Shown here in pieces: positions 32,804-43,218 of a stretch of 52,933 nucleotides of DNA. This DNA comes from Gnomoniopsis sp. IMI 355080 (lineage: Eukaryota > Ascomycota > Sordariomycetes > Diaporthales > Gnomoniaceae): contig JAPEVC010000236.1 of NCBI GenBank assembly GCA_027946555.1, positions 1-52,933 of the forward strand, given 5' to 3'. The notes below the pieces were generated by a model. The model worked only from the letters and a program-made list of their open reading frames with translations. It ran no database searches and had not been told where the DNA came from. How positions within the stretch are numbered: the stretch's first letter is position 1; each line of letters starts with the position of its first letter. Made by a program: the position numbers and the translations under genes.

Positions 32804-34440
32804 ATGGATATCGATATGGACGGGGCTGTTCCTATGGCGCCCTCAGGAGGCACCGCAATGAACGGCGCAACGTGAGTTCCTATCCAACCATCCATTTTGA
32901 TACTTAAATGCCGGGTCACTGACCCTGATTATCATGGCATAGCATTCTTTGCTACAACTGTGGCGCACCCATAGACGGAACTACTGCCACTGGCGCTCTT
33001 TGCTACGACTGCGTCAAACTCACACACGACATCTCCGGCGGCATTCAACGAGAAGGCGTTCTCAACTTTTGCCGCGACTGCGACAGATGGCTGATGCCGC
33101 CTCAGACCTGGGTCGTCGCCCCGCCCGAGTCCAGAGAACTACTCGCCTTGTGCTTGAAGAAATTGAGGGGCATGGGAAGAGTCAGAATCATCGATGCCAG
33201 CTTTATCTGGACAGAACCCCATTCAAGGAGGATAAAAGTCAAAATCACCGTCCAGGACTCCGTCGGAGATGGCGTCCTGATGCAGCAGACCTTCGAGGTC
33301 GTCTACATTGTTGCCACCCAACAATGCCCCGACTGCGCAAAATCATACACAGCCAACGTCTGGCGCGCCTGTGTCCAAGTCCGCCAAAAGGTTCTTCACA
33401 AGAGGACTTTCTTGTACCTGGAGCAACTCATGCTCAAGCATGGCGCCCATAGAGACACCATCAATATCAAGGAGGCAAAAGACGGCATCGACTTCTTTTT
33501 TGCCGCTCGAAATCAGGCCGAGAAATTCGTTGACTTCCTCAAGTCGGTCGTGCCGGTGCACATGAAGAGGAGTCAGGAGCTCATTTCCGAAGACCAACAC
33601 ACTTCCAAAAAGAGCTACAAATTCGCTTTTTCTGTTGAAATCGTCCCTATTTGCAAAGATGATCTCGTCTGCTTGCCCATTTCCATGGCTAAGTCCTTGG
33701 GCAACATCAGTCCCCTGGTTCTGTGCTCCAGAATCGGTACCTCCGTCTACTTCCTCGACCCAAACACCCTCCAGACCGCCGACCTTAGTCCCGATATCTA
33801 CTGGCGCGTACCCTTCGTCTCATTGGCCGATGCGCCCAGTCTCGTTGAGTTCATGGTCTTGAACATTGAGCTTACCGGCATCGAGAAGGGTCGTTGGGCC
33901 GTGGCAGACGTCGAGGTGACAAGGGTTGACAACATGGAGACAACTTACAACGTACGGACACATCTGGGTCGCTTCCTGCAAGTGGGCGACTCGGTCATGG
34001 GCTACATGCTTACGGGCACCAATTTCAATAGCCCGCAGTTTGAGGCCATGGAGGAATCACACACCTACGGCTCGCGTATACCAGACGTCGTGCTCGTCAA
34101 GAAGTACTGGCCGCGCAAGCGCAAGAACCGAAACAGGAACTGGCGTCTCAAGCGCATGGCCAAGGATGAAGGCGAACTGCTTCCAAAGAAGGCGGACCAG
34201 GAGCGCATGGATAACGAATATGAGATGTTCTTGCGCGATGTCGAGGAGGATGAGGAGCTGCGCGCCGCGTTGGCTCTGTATAAGAGTACCAACAAGACTA
34301 AGAAGCCAGAGGGTGCTATGGACGTTGATAGTGCAAGTGTGGCTGAGACAGAGGGCACGGAAGATGATGATATTCCAAAGGTCAACATGGATGAATTGCT
34401 CGACGACTTTGAAGAGCTCACTGTGGAGGATCAAAAATGA
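32804..34440 (+). CDS. NMD3: 60S ribosomal subunit export adaptor Nmd3
   Basis: Two exons, 32804-32871 and 32943-34440, with a 71-nt intron (GTGAGT; CTGAC branch; CATAG); 521 residues. The join gives NGATILCYNCGAPIDG. Paired CxxC motifs (CYNC, CYDC, CRDC, CPDC) form the N-terminal zinc-binding region typical of Nmd3. LNFCRDCDRWLMPPQTWVVA and NVWRACVQVRQKVLHKRTFL are family-conserved, and the middle carries the eIF5A-like and OB-fold-like regions. The tail is basic (YWPRKRKNRNRNW, nuclear import) and then acidic, in keeping with the NES-bearing end that recruits Crm1. Nmd3 binds the 60S joining face and takes the subunit out of the nucleus. It is convergent with the chromodomain gene. Confidence 0.97.
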
Positions 34441-34765
34441 TAAATGATTTATGTAGATCCACACAAATACAGACATCTTCATGACATCAGGCCACCTTCT
34501 TGGTCGATATAGATGCTGGCTAAAGGCCGCGCACCAAGTGCGCGTCGCCAGTAATATTCGCAGGTATTCTCAAGACTGCTTCCCATGATGTGTCCAGGTT
34601 CCGATAACAAGACTGATGGACAGACATAAGTCCGTTACCTATTCTCTTGCCCAAGAGAGAAAAGAAGCTAGATGCTCCGCCCTTCACCAATGTCCCGTAA
34701 AACTAAGGAAGACCATCGCTAGCACTAGAGTGCCAACCCCCCGCTGACACACTTTTCGCCTGTAC
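34441..34765. other. convergent 3' spacer
   Basis: 325 bases between the stop codons of NMD3 (+) and the chromodomain gene (-). No gene seen. Confidence 0.7.
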
Positions 34766-35815
34766 TCATTCCTCAACCGAAACCTCCTCCACTTCAGCCT
34801 TGGCCACTCCCCTTGCAAACCAGCCTGGCGGGCCCACCTTTCCTGGATACATCTGATGAAAGGCACTTATCTCCTCGGGAGTGTCTCGCAGATCTAGACT
34901 CGGTTGCCAGGAAGGCTTGCCTGTGGTCCACTTAATCTTATACTCAATGTCTTCACCTTTGACGCGGGAGTCCAGAATCGCATCGAATGGCCATAGTATC
35001 TCGCTCGTGGCATTGGCTGGCTGTTTCTCCTTCTCGTTCTTCTGCAGATGGGTCGATTGGTGAGTCGAAGCTATGGCCACGGCAGAGCCGTGCGTTACAT
35101 CGTGGTCAGTCGAGGCGTGCGTCACGGAACGCGTCTGGCGACGACCGGCGTTGATGCTTGCGGCGGGGCGGGCCTTAAACATGCTGCTAGGCAAGCTCGA
35201 GAGCGGCGACGAGGAGAATGCGACGGCGGCGGAGCTGTTATTGCCCACTCGTTTAAGCGCCGCGCGCTGCAATGGCGACTCAGAGCTTGAGGAGGATGGC
35301 ATTTCGTACGGAAGATCCAGCATCCGCGAGACGGGGAGCCGGCCTGTCGAAGAGGCGGCCTTGCCCTCGATGAGCCCCGGAGCAACCGCGAACCCCATGG
35401 CGTCGTCTCCATTGTCCCGGACGCGTTTGCTCGTCGCAGCCTGTGGAGCATGAGGCGAAGAGACTTCATTTCTTGGCTGCTCTCCTAGGCTGTGGCCGTC
35501 GCGAATGTGGTAGACCAGTTTGCTCATCGCAGCATTCTTCCAATTGCGGTCGAGACGATCCCAAGGGAAGCCTTTCTGGCCCCAAGAGTCGTGATGAGCG
35601 AACGTCTTGAGGGCTTGCTCTGCACAGCTAAGGGGCATGTGACCGGGACCCTCGGTCATGGCGCAACCAATGTAGCCTCGTACAAAGAACTCGAGGGCTT
35701 CTGAAATACCGAGATTCTCGTGCAAGTGAAGGCCGATGAAGGCTTCAGACGTGGTCATACTCGCCACGAAAGGCTGTGGGGATTCGACGGGCGCCTCCTT
35801 GGCGGCGCGTGGCAT
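34766..35815 (-). CDS. chromodomain protein, solitary
   Basis: Single-exon gene of 349 residues; start MPRAAKEAP at the ATG at 35815. Residues ~276-323 form a chromo-like domain: PFDAILDSR, IEYKIKWTTGKPSWQPSLDL, then the helix EEISAFHQMYP. The cage-position Trp of KW is present, but the nearby third aromatic of HP1-type cages seems absent, so methyl-lysine binding is uncertain. The first ~110 residues (SEAFIGLHLHENLGISEALE, FVRGYIGCAM, DRNWKNAAMSKLVYHIRDG) are well ordered but unknown to me. The middle is Ser/Ala/Arg-rich and probably disordered, with an RRQTRSV basic patch. No integrase, reverse transcriptase or SET domain is linked, so this is a free-standing protein. A domesticated retroelement chromodomain is one possible origin (inference). 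Confidence 0.75.
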   Translation of the reverse strand: MPRAAKEAPVESPQPFVASMTTSEAFIGLHLHENLGISEALEFFVRGYIGCAMTEGPGHMPLSCAEQALKTFAHHDSWGQKGFPWDRLDRNWKNAAMSKLVYHIRDGHSLGEQPRNEVSSPHAPQAATSKRVRDNGDDAMGFAVAPGLIEGKAASSTGRLPVSRMLDLPYEMPSSSSSESPLQRAALKRVGNNSSAAVAFSSSPLSSLPSSMFKARPAASINAGRRQTRSVTHASTDHDVTHGSAVAIASTHQSTHLQKNEKEKQPANATSEILWPFDAILDSRVKGEDIEYKIKWTTGKPSWQPSLDLRDTPEEISAFHQMYPGKVGPPGWFARGVAKAEVEEVSVEE

Positions 35816-36226
35816 CTTGTTGAATGTGAAAGTGATGAAATGACTAGTGGGAGCGCTGGACGATCGGAATTGCCGCCCAGTGCGTGTAGTTGATTCTCTA
35901 TAAGATCTGATGGTGTGCGTTTTGGGTTCTTTATAGCAGTTGCAAGTTATATAGACTCGAACAGAGGACAGGACGCCAGTAAACCTGGCAACCTGTTCTC
36001 AAGAGGCTCCTTAATGCCAGGTCAACCGCAGCGGAACAAAGGACATGGCTTTGGAGAGGCTATTCCCACAATGTAGGCAGCTGCAGCCTGTGTTGCAATA
36101 AAGGGGTGCCACCACAGGATGCTTCGAGTTGCCAGTCACCAGAAACGAATTCCCTCTGTGTCCCCATCATGTCCCCCTTCAGGCTCAACTTATAAGTGGG
36201 TATCATTTCGTTGAAGTTCAGGCACC
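35816..36226. other. spacer between chromodomain gene and ESF2
   Basis: 411 bases holding the chromodomain gene promoter and the 3' flank of the ESF2-like gene, both on the minus strand. No gene seen. Confidence 0.7.
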
Positions 36227-37195
36227 TCAAAAGATTCTGCTTGCAACGCTTCTCGACTCGCTAGGCTGCATAGTTGCCTCCTTCTTGGCCAAGGTGACTT
36301 GCTTGAACGTTCTCGCTCTCTCAGGCGACTTAGCCACCGGTGCACGCTTAGACGCAGCTTCAGGGTCGTCATCCAAGCTTTTCTTCTGCGCTCTCTTCGT
36401 TTTGATCCCCTCCAGCACCTTGCCCTTTTCCACATTCCGCACGAACTCTTTGTTCTCCTTGGTGGTCCTGCTTATCTCCGCCATCATCCTGTTACTCCTC
36501 TCAGCATTCTCGGCGGCAATCTGCTCTGTCAGGTTGTGCCACTTGAAACCCTTGAGGTAGAGCAGCGTCCAGATGTCGTCGCGGTAGAAATTGCCCTTCT
36601 TGCCGCCGATGGTCTGCGCGTTCAGCAGATCACACACGCGCTTGGCGTCCTTCTTGCGCACAAATTCGACCCAGCCCTCTGTGTATAGCTTCTTCTTGTT
36701 GCCACCTGCTTTGACGCGCTTTTTGTGGGCGGCCGGGTCCTGTGGCGCTAGAAAGAGTCGATTAATCTTGCCGTAGGGCTCGAGCAGGTTGCGCAGTTTT
36801 GCGGGCTTCATGAAGGGCGGGACGCGTGACAGGTAGACGACGCCAGACTTCTTGATTGCCGCCTCGGTGGCAACCAGATTTTTTTTGATTAAGGATTTGA
36901 CGACCTGAGGTACCTGGACTGGAAGCGCGCTGCTGTCTGGACTCTCGGCCTCGGCCTCGTCGTCGGAATTCTCGTGCTCGCCGGGTGGATGTTCCTTGGA
37001 GCCACCATCTTCATCTTCACTGTCTGATGCAGCATTATCACTCAGGTTTTCATGCTCGTAATCGCTCTCGTCTTCAGTCTTCCGCCGCTTTGCAACACGG
37101 CCACCCTTCTGCAGTTCGTCTTCGGAGTTGTAGTCCTGAATATCGTCGTCGCTATCTTCGGCATCGAGGAAATGATTCCTCTTCCCAGACGCCAT
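36227..37195 (-). CDS. ESF2: pre-rRNA processing factor Esf2/ABT1
   Basis: Single-exon gene of 322 residues from the ATG at 37195. The N-terminal third is very acidic, with Ser/Asp/Glu runs (DAEDSDDDIQDYNSEDE), as in nucleolar factors. The RRM-like core spans about residues 118-215: GVVYLSRVPPFMKPAKLRNL, YGKINRLFLAPQDP, YTEGWVEFVRKKDAKRVC, then the family-typical DDIWTLLYLKGFKWHNLTEQ. A basic helical tail follows (AENAERSNRMMAEISRT, AQKKS). Esf2 joins the SSU processome, stimulates the helicase Dbp8 and is needed for early cleavages that make 18S rRNA. It is divergent from the aldehyde dehydrogenase gene. Confidence 0.95.
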   Translation of the reverse strand: MASGKRNHFLDAEDSDDDIQDYNSEDELQKGGRVAKRRKTEDESDYEHENLSDNAASDSEDEDGGSKEHPPGEHENSDDEAEAESPDSSALPVQVPQVVKSLIKKNLVATEAAIKKSGVVYLSRVPPFMKPAKLRNLLEPYGKINRLFLAPQDPAAHKKRVKAGGNKKKLYTEGWVEFVRKKDAKRVCDLLNAQTIGGKKGNFYRDDIWTLLYLKGFKWHNLTEQIAAENAERSNRMMAEISRTTKENKEFVRNVEKGKVLEGIKTKRAQKKSLDDDPEAASKRAPVAKSPERARTFKQVTLAKKEATMQPSESRSVASRIF

Positions 37196-37654
37196 GGTCA
37201 GGGATGTGAGAGAAATGTGGGATGGCGAGCCCTGCGTTTCTGGGACAGAATCCGGTTTTTTCTCTCGCTGGCTGTGAATCTATTCGGGTCGGTATCAGAA
37301 AGATGTTGAAGATTCAGTTATTAAATTCGGCCGGCCAAAAAGTCTCGAGGCAACAAGGATGTGTTATCTCCCATATCGTACGTCGATTAGTCGCCGAAAT
37401 CGGCACCGTGGGGCGGCGGGCATGTAGCAGTGACGTTTGGAAGGGCCAAGTTCTTCAGGGTCCACGATCCACGTCTAGTCGCTGCTAGGGCGGCAGTGAA
37501 GACATAGCATGGGCTGATGATAAAAGATCTTGATGAGATTGCTACTTCACAACACCGAGTGTCTTCTCTATTTCCCTTCGCACTGCCCCGGATATTACAC
37601 AGCTACAGTCATACATCCACCCAACAGTTCAGCGTCAGCCTCACCAAAGTCAAC
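37196..37654. promoter_or_regulatory. divergent promoter region, ESF2 / aldehyde dehydrogenase
   Basis: 459 bases between the two start codons. An in-frame ATG at 37517 could lengthen the dehydrogenase by 46 residues. The leader just before 37655 is C/A-rich, ending CAACATG. Confidence 0.6.
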
Positions 37655-39188
37655 ATGTCTGTAGAGGTCCTTACCACTATCTCACCAAACACAAATGAGC
37701 CCATCATTACTCGGAATGGGCTCTCTGCCGATGATGTAGAGCAGCTACCCAAGACTTCCGCCGACGCGTTCAAGACCTGGAGTAAGACTTCGTTGGCAGA
37801 TCGCCAGGCCATCGTCAAGAAGGCCCTCAAGTATCTCACTGACCACACGGATGAGCTGGCCTTGGAGATCACCACCCAGATGGGTCGCCCCATTGCCTAC
37901 ACCGGCAAAGAGATCTCTACCGCTGTCATGCGATGCGATTATCTACTGAAGATCAGCGACGAGACCCTCAAGGACACCGATGGCGAGCCCGAGAAGGGCT
38001 TCAAAAGGTTCATTCGCAAGGTGCCCGTGGGCCCAGTGCTGATTCTGTTCCCTTGGAACGTAAGCATGCTCACTCACACGACCCCATTCCAGCAGTGCAC
38101 GCGGTTGCTAAGCTTCATTGTGTCTACAGTACCCCTATTTGACTCTTGTCAACTCACTCGTGCCCGCTCTCTTGAGCGGCAACACGGTCATTCTAAAGCC
38201 ATCACCGCAAACGCCCACCATCGCAGAGCAGGTGTCAAAGGCCTTCATCGAAGCCGGCCTGCCTTCTGGCGTTCTTCAATACTTCCACAGCGGCTCGCCC
38301 ACCATGATCGAGTCCATTGTACGAAACCCACTCATAGCACTGGTGTGCTTCACAGGCTCCGTGCCCGGCGGTCTCGCTGTGCAAAGGGCTGCTGCGGACC
38401 GCATTGTTGGGGTCGGCCTGGAGCTTGGTGGGAAAGATCCTGCCTACATTCGTAGTGATGTGGACATTGCTTGGGCTGCCGAGGAGATTGTCGACGGCGC
38501 TGTCTTCAACTCGGGCCAGAGTTGTTGCTCTGTCGAGCGGGTATATGTGGACGCCAAGATACATGACAAGTTTGTCGAGGCTGTTCAGGCTGTCTTGAAG
38601 GGGTACAAGCTAGGTGATCCATTCGACAAGAGCACTCACGTAGGTCCTGTCATCTCGACAAGGTCAAAAGAAGCCATTCTGGCGCACGTTCAAGATGCTT
38701 TGGACAAGGGTGCCACGGATGCCACCCCCGAGAACGAGTCCTTCAGCAATCCACCGCCAAAGGGTAACTTTGTCAAGCCCACGCTGCTGACAGGTGTGAC
38801 CCACGAAATGGCAGTCATGACAGAGGAGACGTTTGGTCCCGTCATCCCCGTCATGAAGGTCAAGGATGATCAAGAGGCTGTCAAGCTCATGAATGACAGC
38901 GAATTTGGCTTGACGGCAAGCATCTGGACCAAGGATACCGCCAAGGGCCACGAGCTGGCTGAAGACATTGAAGCCGGTACCGTTTTTGTCAATCGATGTG
39001 ACTACCCAGCTCCGGTACGTCTTGTGCGGAATTTTTCCTACTTCTCGTCTACTTACTAACGGCAATTCCCGCAGGATCTCGCGTGGACTGGTTGGAAGAA
39101 CTCGGGCAAGGGGCAAACCCTGAGTCGATTCGGATTCGACCAATTTGTGAAGCTAAAGAACTTTCACATCAAGGACTACCCAAAATAA
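37655..39188 (+). CDS. NAD(P)-dependent aldehyde dehydrogenase (semialdehyde-dehydrogenase-like)
   Basis: Three exons, 37655-38059, 38130-39014 and 39075-39188, with phase-0 introns of 70 and 60 nt; 467 residues. The joins read ILFPWN-YPYLTLVNSL and CDYPAP-DLAWTGWKNSGKG, both canonical for ALDH. Catalytic C257 is in NSGQSCCSVERVYV and the general base E223 in GLELGGKDPAYI. The NAD-binding ILKPSPQTP and FTGSVPGG and the closing EETFGPVIPVMKV are intact. Length (~470) and sequence fit cytosolic succinate-semialdehyde-type or broad-range ALDHs; the substrate is not determined. An upstream in-frame ATG at 37517 would add 46 residues; MSVEVLTTISP at 37655 is the more family-like start. Confidence 0.94.
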
Positions 39189-40323
39189 TCTGTAAGCTAG
39201 GAACAGAGGGCAAATGGCTGGGATGAAGTAAGGGATTACCGCAACCGGCAGTGAAAGGTCCAATTGCACACGTCCTACTAGTTCGTCCCTTTTCGCCTAA
39301 ACGCGCTAAACATCAATCAAAGAAGTTCGCGTGTACTAGGTTTCGCGTCACTGCTGCAAACGTCCACATTCCAGTGTCCAGCCAAGGGATTGCCGGGTAA
39401 CCGATAAAGTCCTCCGCGGCATTCCAATGATTATCGTACTCCCGCTAATTGCCAGGCAAAGGTGGCCACGAAGGGTCGCTACTGGTCTAGAAAACGTGGT
39501 CCCTCAAGCAACCCGAGCCAGAGCTCAGTACAAACAAGGTCCAGCCTTTGACCGGATGCTTATACCAACCGACATATGAACTGCTTCAGATCCCGCAAAA
39601 AGGCAGAATCAGCTCTACTCCTTCTTTGTCCCCTCCTTCTATCAAGTCAACCAATCTGTCTGTTAACGTAAGATCGAGACCTCGAGCCCGGCATCTTGCC
39701 ACTGGGACGAGCCGCCACCCTCCCATCGCTCCCTTGTCGCTGCAGACTACAACACTCATTGAGCCGACATTTATCTTCGTCGTCCTGGTCACCACAGTAC
39801 CATTATTTTGTGTTGGCCGTCAAGGCAGGCTCATTACAGTTCAGTCATTTGGAAAGTCTGTGATCTTGGAAGACCTTGGGCATCAGTTGTCAAAACCCGC
39901 GCGAGCTGCTTGTCGCGGCTTTTACGACAAGGAACCTACCAACCTTTTGTTTCCCACCTGCGAGCGATGTACTACATCTCCCTTTTCACTCTTTTCATCT
40001 GACTACCCTGATACCATATTCTTCTTTGCCCCGCAATCGGTGTCTCAGTCCGTTCTTTGTCTTTTAACATCCTATCAAGTTTCCCGCAAGCGTAACAGGT
40101 ATTCCGCGCCGAGCTAGCCTGGGGCCATCGAGATATTACTAGCATTCCATCCTGACCATACTTTTCTTTGCCTAATTTGAGACGTCTCTCCAGTCTGGCG
40201 CATACTCACACACAAGTACACACACACACACACACACATACACACACACACACACACACACTTTCTCTCTCTTTCTCTCTCTCTTGCAGACAAGGCAAAC
40301 AGCAACGTTCAGACGTGGTCAGC
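39189..40323. other. promoter and long pyrimidine-rich leader of the CRIB-like gene
   Basis: 1.1 kb without a supported gene. An open frame at 39548-40117 (189 codons) begins with TTG, has no early ATG and shows no domain, so I read it as leader sequence. The strong CT/CA composition near the 3' end is typical of a fungal 5' UTR. Confidence 0.5.
40206..40284. repeat. compound (CA)n/(CT)n microsatellite
   Basis: About 55 bases of CA repeat, with two interruptions, pass directly into about 24 bases of CT-rich repeat. It ends 40 bases before the start codon of the CRIB-like gene, hence in its leader, and may vary in length between strains. Confidence 0.9.
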
Positions 40324-41080
40324 ATGGCCTGCCCTCCTGTCGCAAAGCTGCAGTCTGTCTGCTTGCGTTTGAAGAGCGCTGTTAATCGTCGACGCTTTAG
40401 AGAGACAGAGCTGAAGAGACGATCTATCAAGATTGTAAGTCCTTCTTCCATCAATCTGTGAAACTGAATTGAGTGGACTAACCAGTAGATCAGTCCGATC
40501 CCTTCAATTTCCAGCATATCATGCAGGGTTCCCCTAATGGCATGAATGAGGATGAGTACGTACATTAACTATGTTACCTACCCTCTCCTTCGAATCAGCC
40601 CACAATTTCGAAGCGCTGAGTCAATCACCTTCATCGCACAGGAAAGAATCCATCCGAGACACAAACTTACTCATCTCCCGCAGAGTCAACGCACTTCTAG
40701 GAAAGACAGCCGCAACACGCATGATCCCCATCGAAGACCAGCCGCGGCCGCCATCCTCCTCGACCAGCTCCTTCTTCAACGGCAGCCAGACTGCTTTTGG
40801 CCCTTCTGCTGTTAGCTCTGCAAGCCAGGTTCGGCCCAAGACGCCCATGAAGACCCGCGCCGGTTATCGCGGTCTGGCGTCATCCTCGGCGGCGAACGGT
40901 GGAAGGGGCCTGGCGTATTGTCCACCCATGGCGGTGGTGGAGGGTCGCCCATCCATCACGCACAGCTTCGCTGCTACGGATGACACAAATGCCTCGGTGT
41001 CGATGGCGGACTCATATGTCACTGCTTCGAGTATGTCAACGAACCCGACAAGGTATGAGCAAAGGGGCAAGTCCATCTAA
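40324..41080 (+). CDS. small protein with degenerate CRIB-like motif
   Basis: Proposed exons: 40324-40434, 40494-40555 and 40642-41080 (introns of 59 and 86 nt; GTAAGT and GTACGT donors, CAG and CACAG acceptors, CTAAC branch in the first). The product is 203 residues. A basic N-terminus (LKSAVNRRRFRETELKRRS) runs into IKISDPFNFQHIMQG, created by the first splice. This fits the Cdc42/Rac-binding CRIB core ISxPxxFxH at I, S, P, F and H, but the later His-Val is missing. The remainder is Ser/Pro-rich and probably disordered (RPPSSSTSSFFNGSQ, RPKTPMKTRAGYRG). A small Rho-GTPase effector or polarity adaptor is possible; that is inference. The last exon's coding bias is clear, while the first two exons are less sure. 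Confidence 0.6.
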
Positions 41081-41802
41081 GCTTGCCGCACGGTTGTTAA
41101 ATTTCCAATCACCTCGTTTCGACAACCTCGATTATTGTGAACCTTTCATACTACAAATTCGACTACTACAAGTTGGAATCGACGCAAAGACGTCGTTGTA
41201 CCATTAGATGCCCACGAGGTCACTCGCGAGAGCATCCTATCTAATCTCGGGTATTACTGCTGTTGGAGAGCTTGGAATAGAGCGGCATTCAGATTTCATA
41301 CGAGGGAACATCCATATCACCACTGCCGACAGCGTCTTGTCATTCTCGATTTCCATCCGAAATTGATTACGGCCCCCGAAGTTGTATAATCACACATCCT
41401 GTTTGATACTGGCTGTCAAGGGATTAAGACGGCACATGACGATTCAATTCCCAGAGATTATTGTATTAACACCATTTTGTTTGTCGGAATTGGCCATCGA
41501 GACTAGATTCGGGGAGCATCAGAAAAGCCAGCAGACGCAGCCTGGTTGTATGCGCATCTTGCTTATGAGACAAGGCAATTGAACTTGTCGCTGATGATAA
41601 ATTTCAGTCGTCGCAAACAAATGATTGTAATTTCCCCCCCGCTTTCCTGGTATATATAGATACATATACACATATATGTGTGTGTATGTGTGTTTGTGTT
41701 TTTTTTGTGTTTTTGTTTTGTATGTACGTAATCTACCTAGGTACTTTTTTTTTAAAGACGCAACAGGCCGCCATGTGGGTGACGGAAGACCGATATATAA
41801 GC
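41081..41802. other. convergent spacer with TA/TG repeats
   Basis: 3' flanks of the CRIB-like gene (+) and ERG8 (-). It holds a TA/TG-rich simple-sequence tract at 41650-41710, a CTACCTAGGTAC motif at 41733-41744 and a T10 run near 41745. No gene seen. Confidence 0.65.
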
Positions 41803-43218
41803 TTATAGCCAACCCTCAAATTCAGCCCATTTTTCTGGCCGCACACCGTCCAATTCGCCTCGAACACTAAGCAACTTGACTGTTGCATCCTTCTCCCTCG
41901 ACCACTCGGCTAGAAAGGCCTCGAGCCTTTTCGTAGTCTCCTCGTCATCCTGCACCAGCACCGCTACTGCGTCAAACCCGCCCGCACCGGGCACGACGCC
42001 ACCATAAACGCCCTCGATGTCGCTTAGCGCATCAATAAGCTGTGTCTGGCTATCGGGCTCGATTGGCACGCCGCTCGCCACCCCCATCTTCTTGACCAGC
42101 TCCCGGCTTGTCTTCAAGGCGGCAGGCAGCTCCTCCACTTTGCCCTCGGCAAGGACTCTCGCGAGCGCCTCATTGCGGGTCTGCAATTCGGCCCACAAGG
42201 CGTTGGATCCATCGGGGTCAGCAGCGCGCCAGGCATTGACGCTCTTCACCATGCCGACGGTCTGACTCCCGCACTCGACGTCGACCATGCGCATGGCGAT
42301 GCCTGGGGGCAAGCTCACTCTGTCCTTGAGCAACTCCGTGTCCCACTGGGCCTTGACAGCGTCCTCTAGCTTGGTGCCGAAGCCTGGCTGGCCTGGCTGG
42401 GGGATTTGGTCCAGAATGGAAGGACTGAACCTGCGATAGAGGCAGCTCCCGTAGACAGCAGCGGCGACGTCGAAGCCCGAGCCGATCTTGCCCTGAGCAC
42501 GACAGTGGGCGGTCTGGGCAAGGTTATGCAGGATGGCGCGGCCTTTGTCGCTGGTGAGGTCGAAGTGGATAGGATGTAGGTAGTGCGAGAGCAGGGCGGC
42601 GGTGAGGGAGGTTACCAGGGCGGCGGAGGAACCAAGGCCGGTCTTTTTGGCCAAGGCGATGGTGGTCTGCATGTGGACGAAGCGGGATTTTGCTGGGGAG
42701 GGATGGAGCTGGGCATCTGGTTCAGGGGTGGGTGCTGAATAGTAGGAGGAGTCGGCGAGGATGGTGAGACGGGAGGGAGTGAGACTGTGCAAGGGCCGCT
42801 GGCGGGTGACGCGTGAGATGTATGTGAGAACGTAGGAGAGGGTGGTTTCAACGAAGGGGTTGGACGTTATGTGAGGGCCGCTGTTGAGATGTTAGTTGCG
42901 AGAGTATTGAGTTGGATGGTAGATGAGGAAGGAATGGGACACTGACACTTGCAATTGTGTGACGGTGATGCCGCCATCGTCTGGGGCGAGGTGGTAGCCA
43001 TAACGCCAGGAGGCAGCGAGGAATTGCGGGCTGTCGACGACGATCTCGGACAGCTGGACGCCTTGGCTGGTAGGAATGCCCTGGGCGAGGATGTTAATGC
43101 GGGCATCGAGGCCAAAGACAAGGCCCGTGTAGTGGCGGTCGGTGACGAGGTAGCCGCCAGCGAGCAAGACCTTGCCAGGGGCAGAGACGGCGCTGGTGGG
43201 GTTTTCAGACACGGTCAT
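41803..43218 (-). CDS. ERG8: phosphomevalonate kinase
   Basis: Two exons, 42947-43218 and 41803-42880, with a 66-nt intron (donor GTCAGT, CTAAC branch, CAACAG acceptor); 449 residues. It begins MTVSENPTSAVSAPGKVLLA at 43218, the GHMP-kinase N-terminal motif. The splice restores TVTQLQVGPHITSNPFVETT. The ATP loop is AKKTGLGSSAALVTSLTAAL; CRAQGKIGSGFDVAAAVYGS and the C-terminal GVVPGAGGFDAVAVLV are family signatures. It phosphorylates 5-phosphomevalonate to the diphosphate in the cytosolic mevalonate pathway that feeds ergosterol and other isoprenoids. The frame is open upstream of 43218 to another ATG at 43320, but that extension is not family-like. Donor positions within the GTGTCAGTGT tract are slightly ambiguous. 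Confidence 0.95.

Noticed and set aside
39548..40117. 189-codon open frame upstream of the CRIB-like gene
   Set aside because: It starts with TTG, has no early ATG, shows no domain and lies in a pyrimidine-rich leader.
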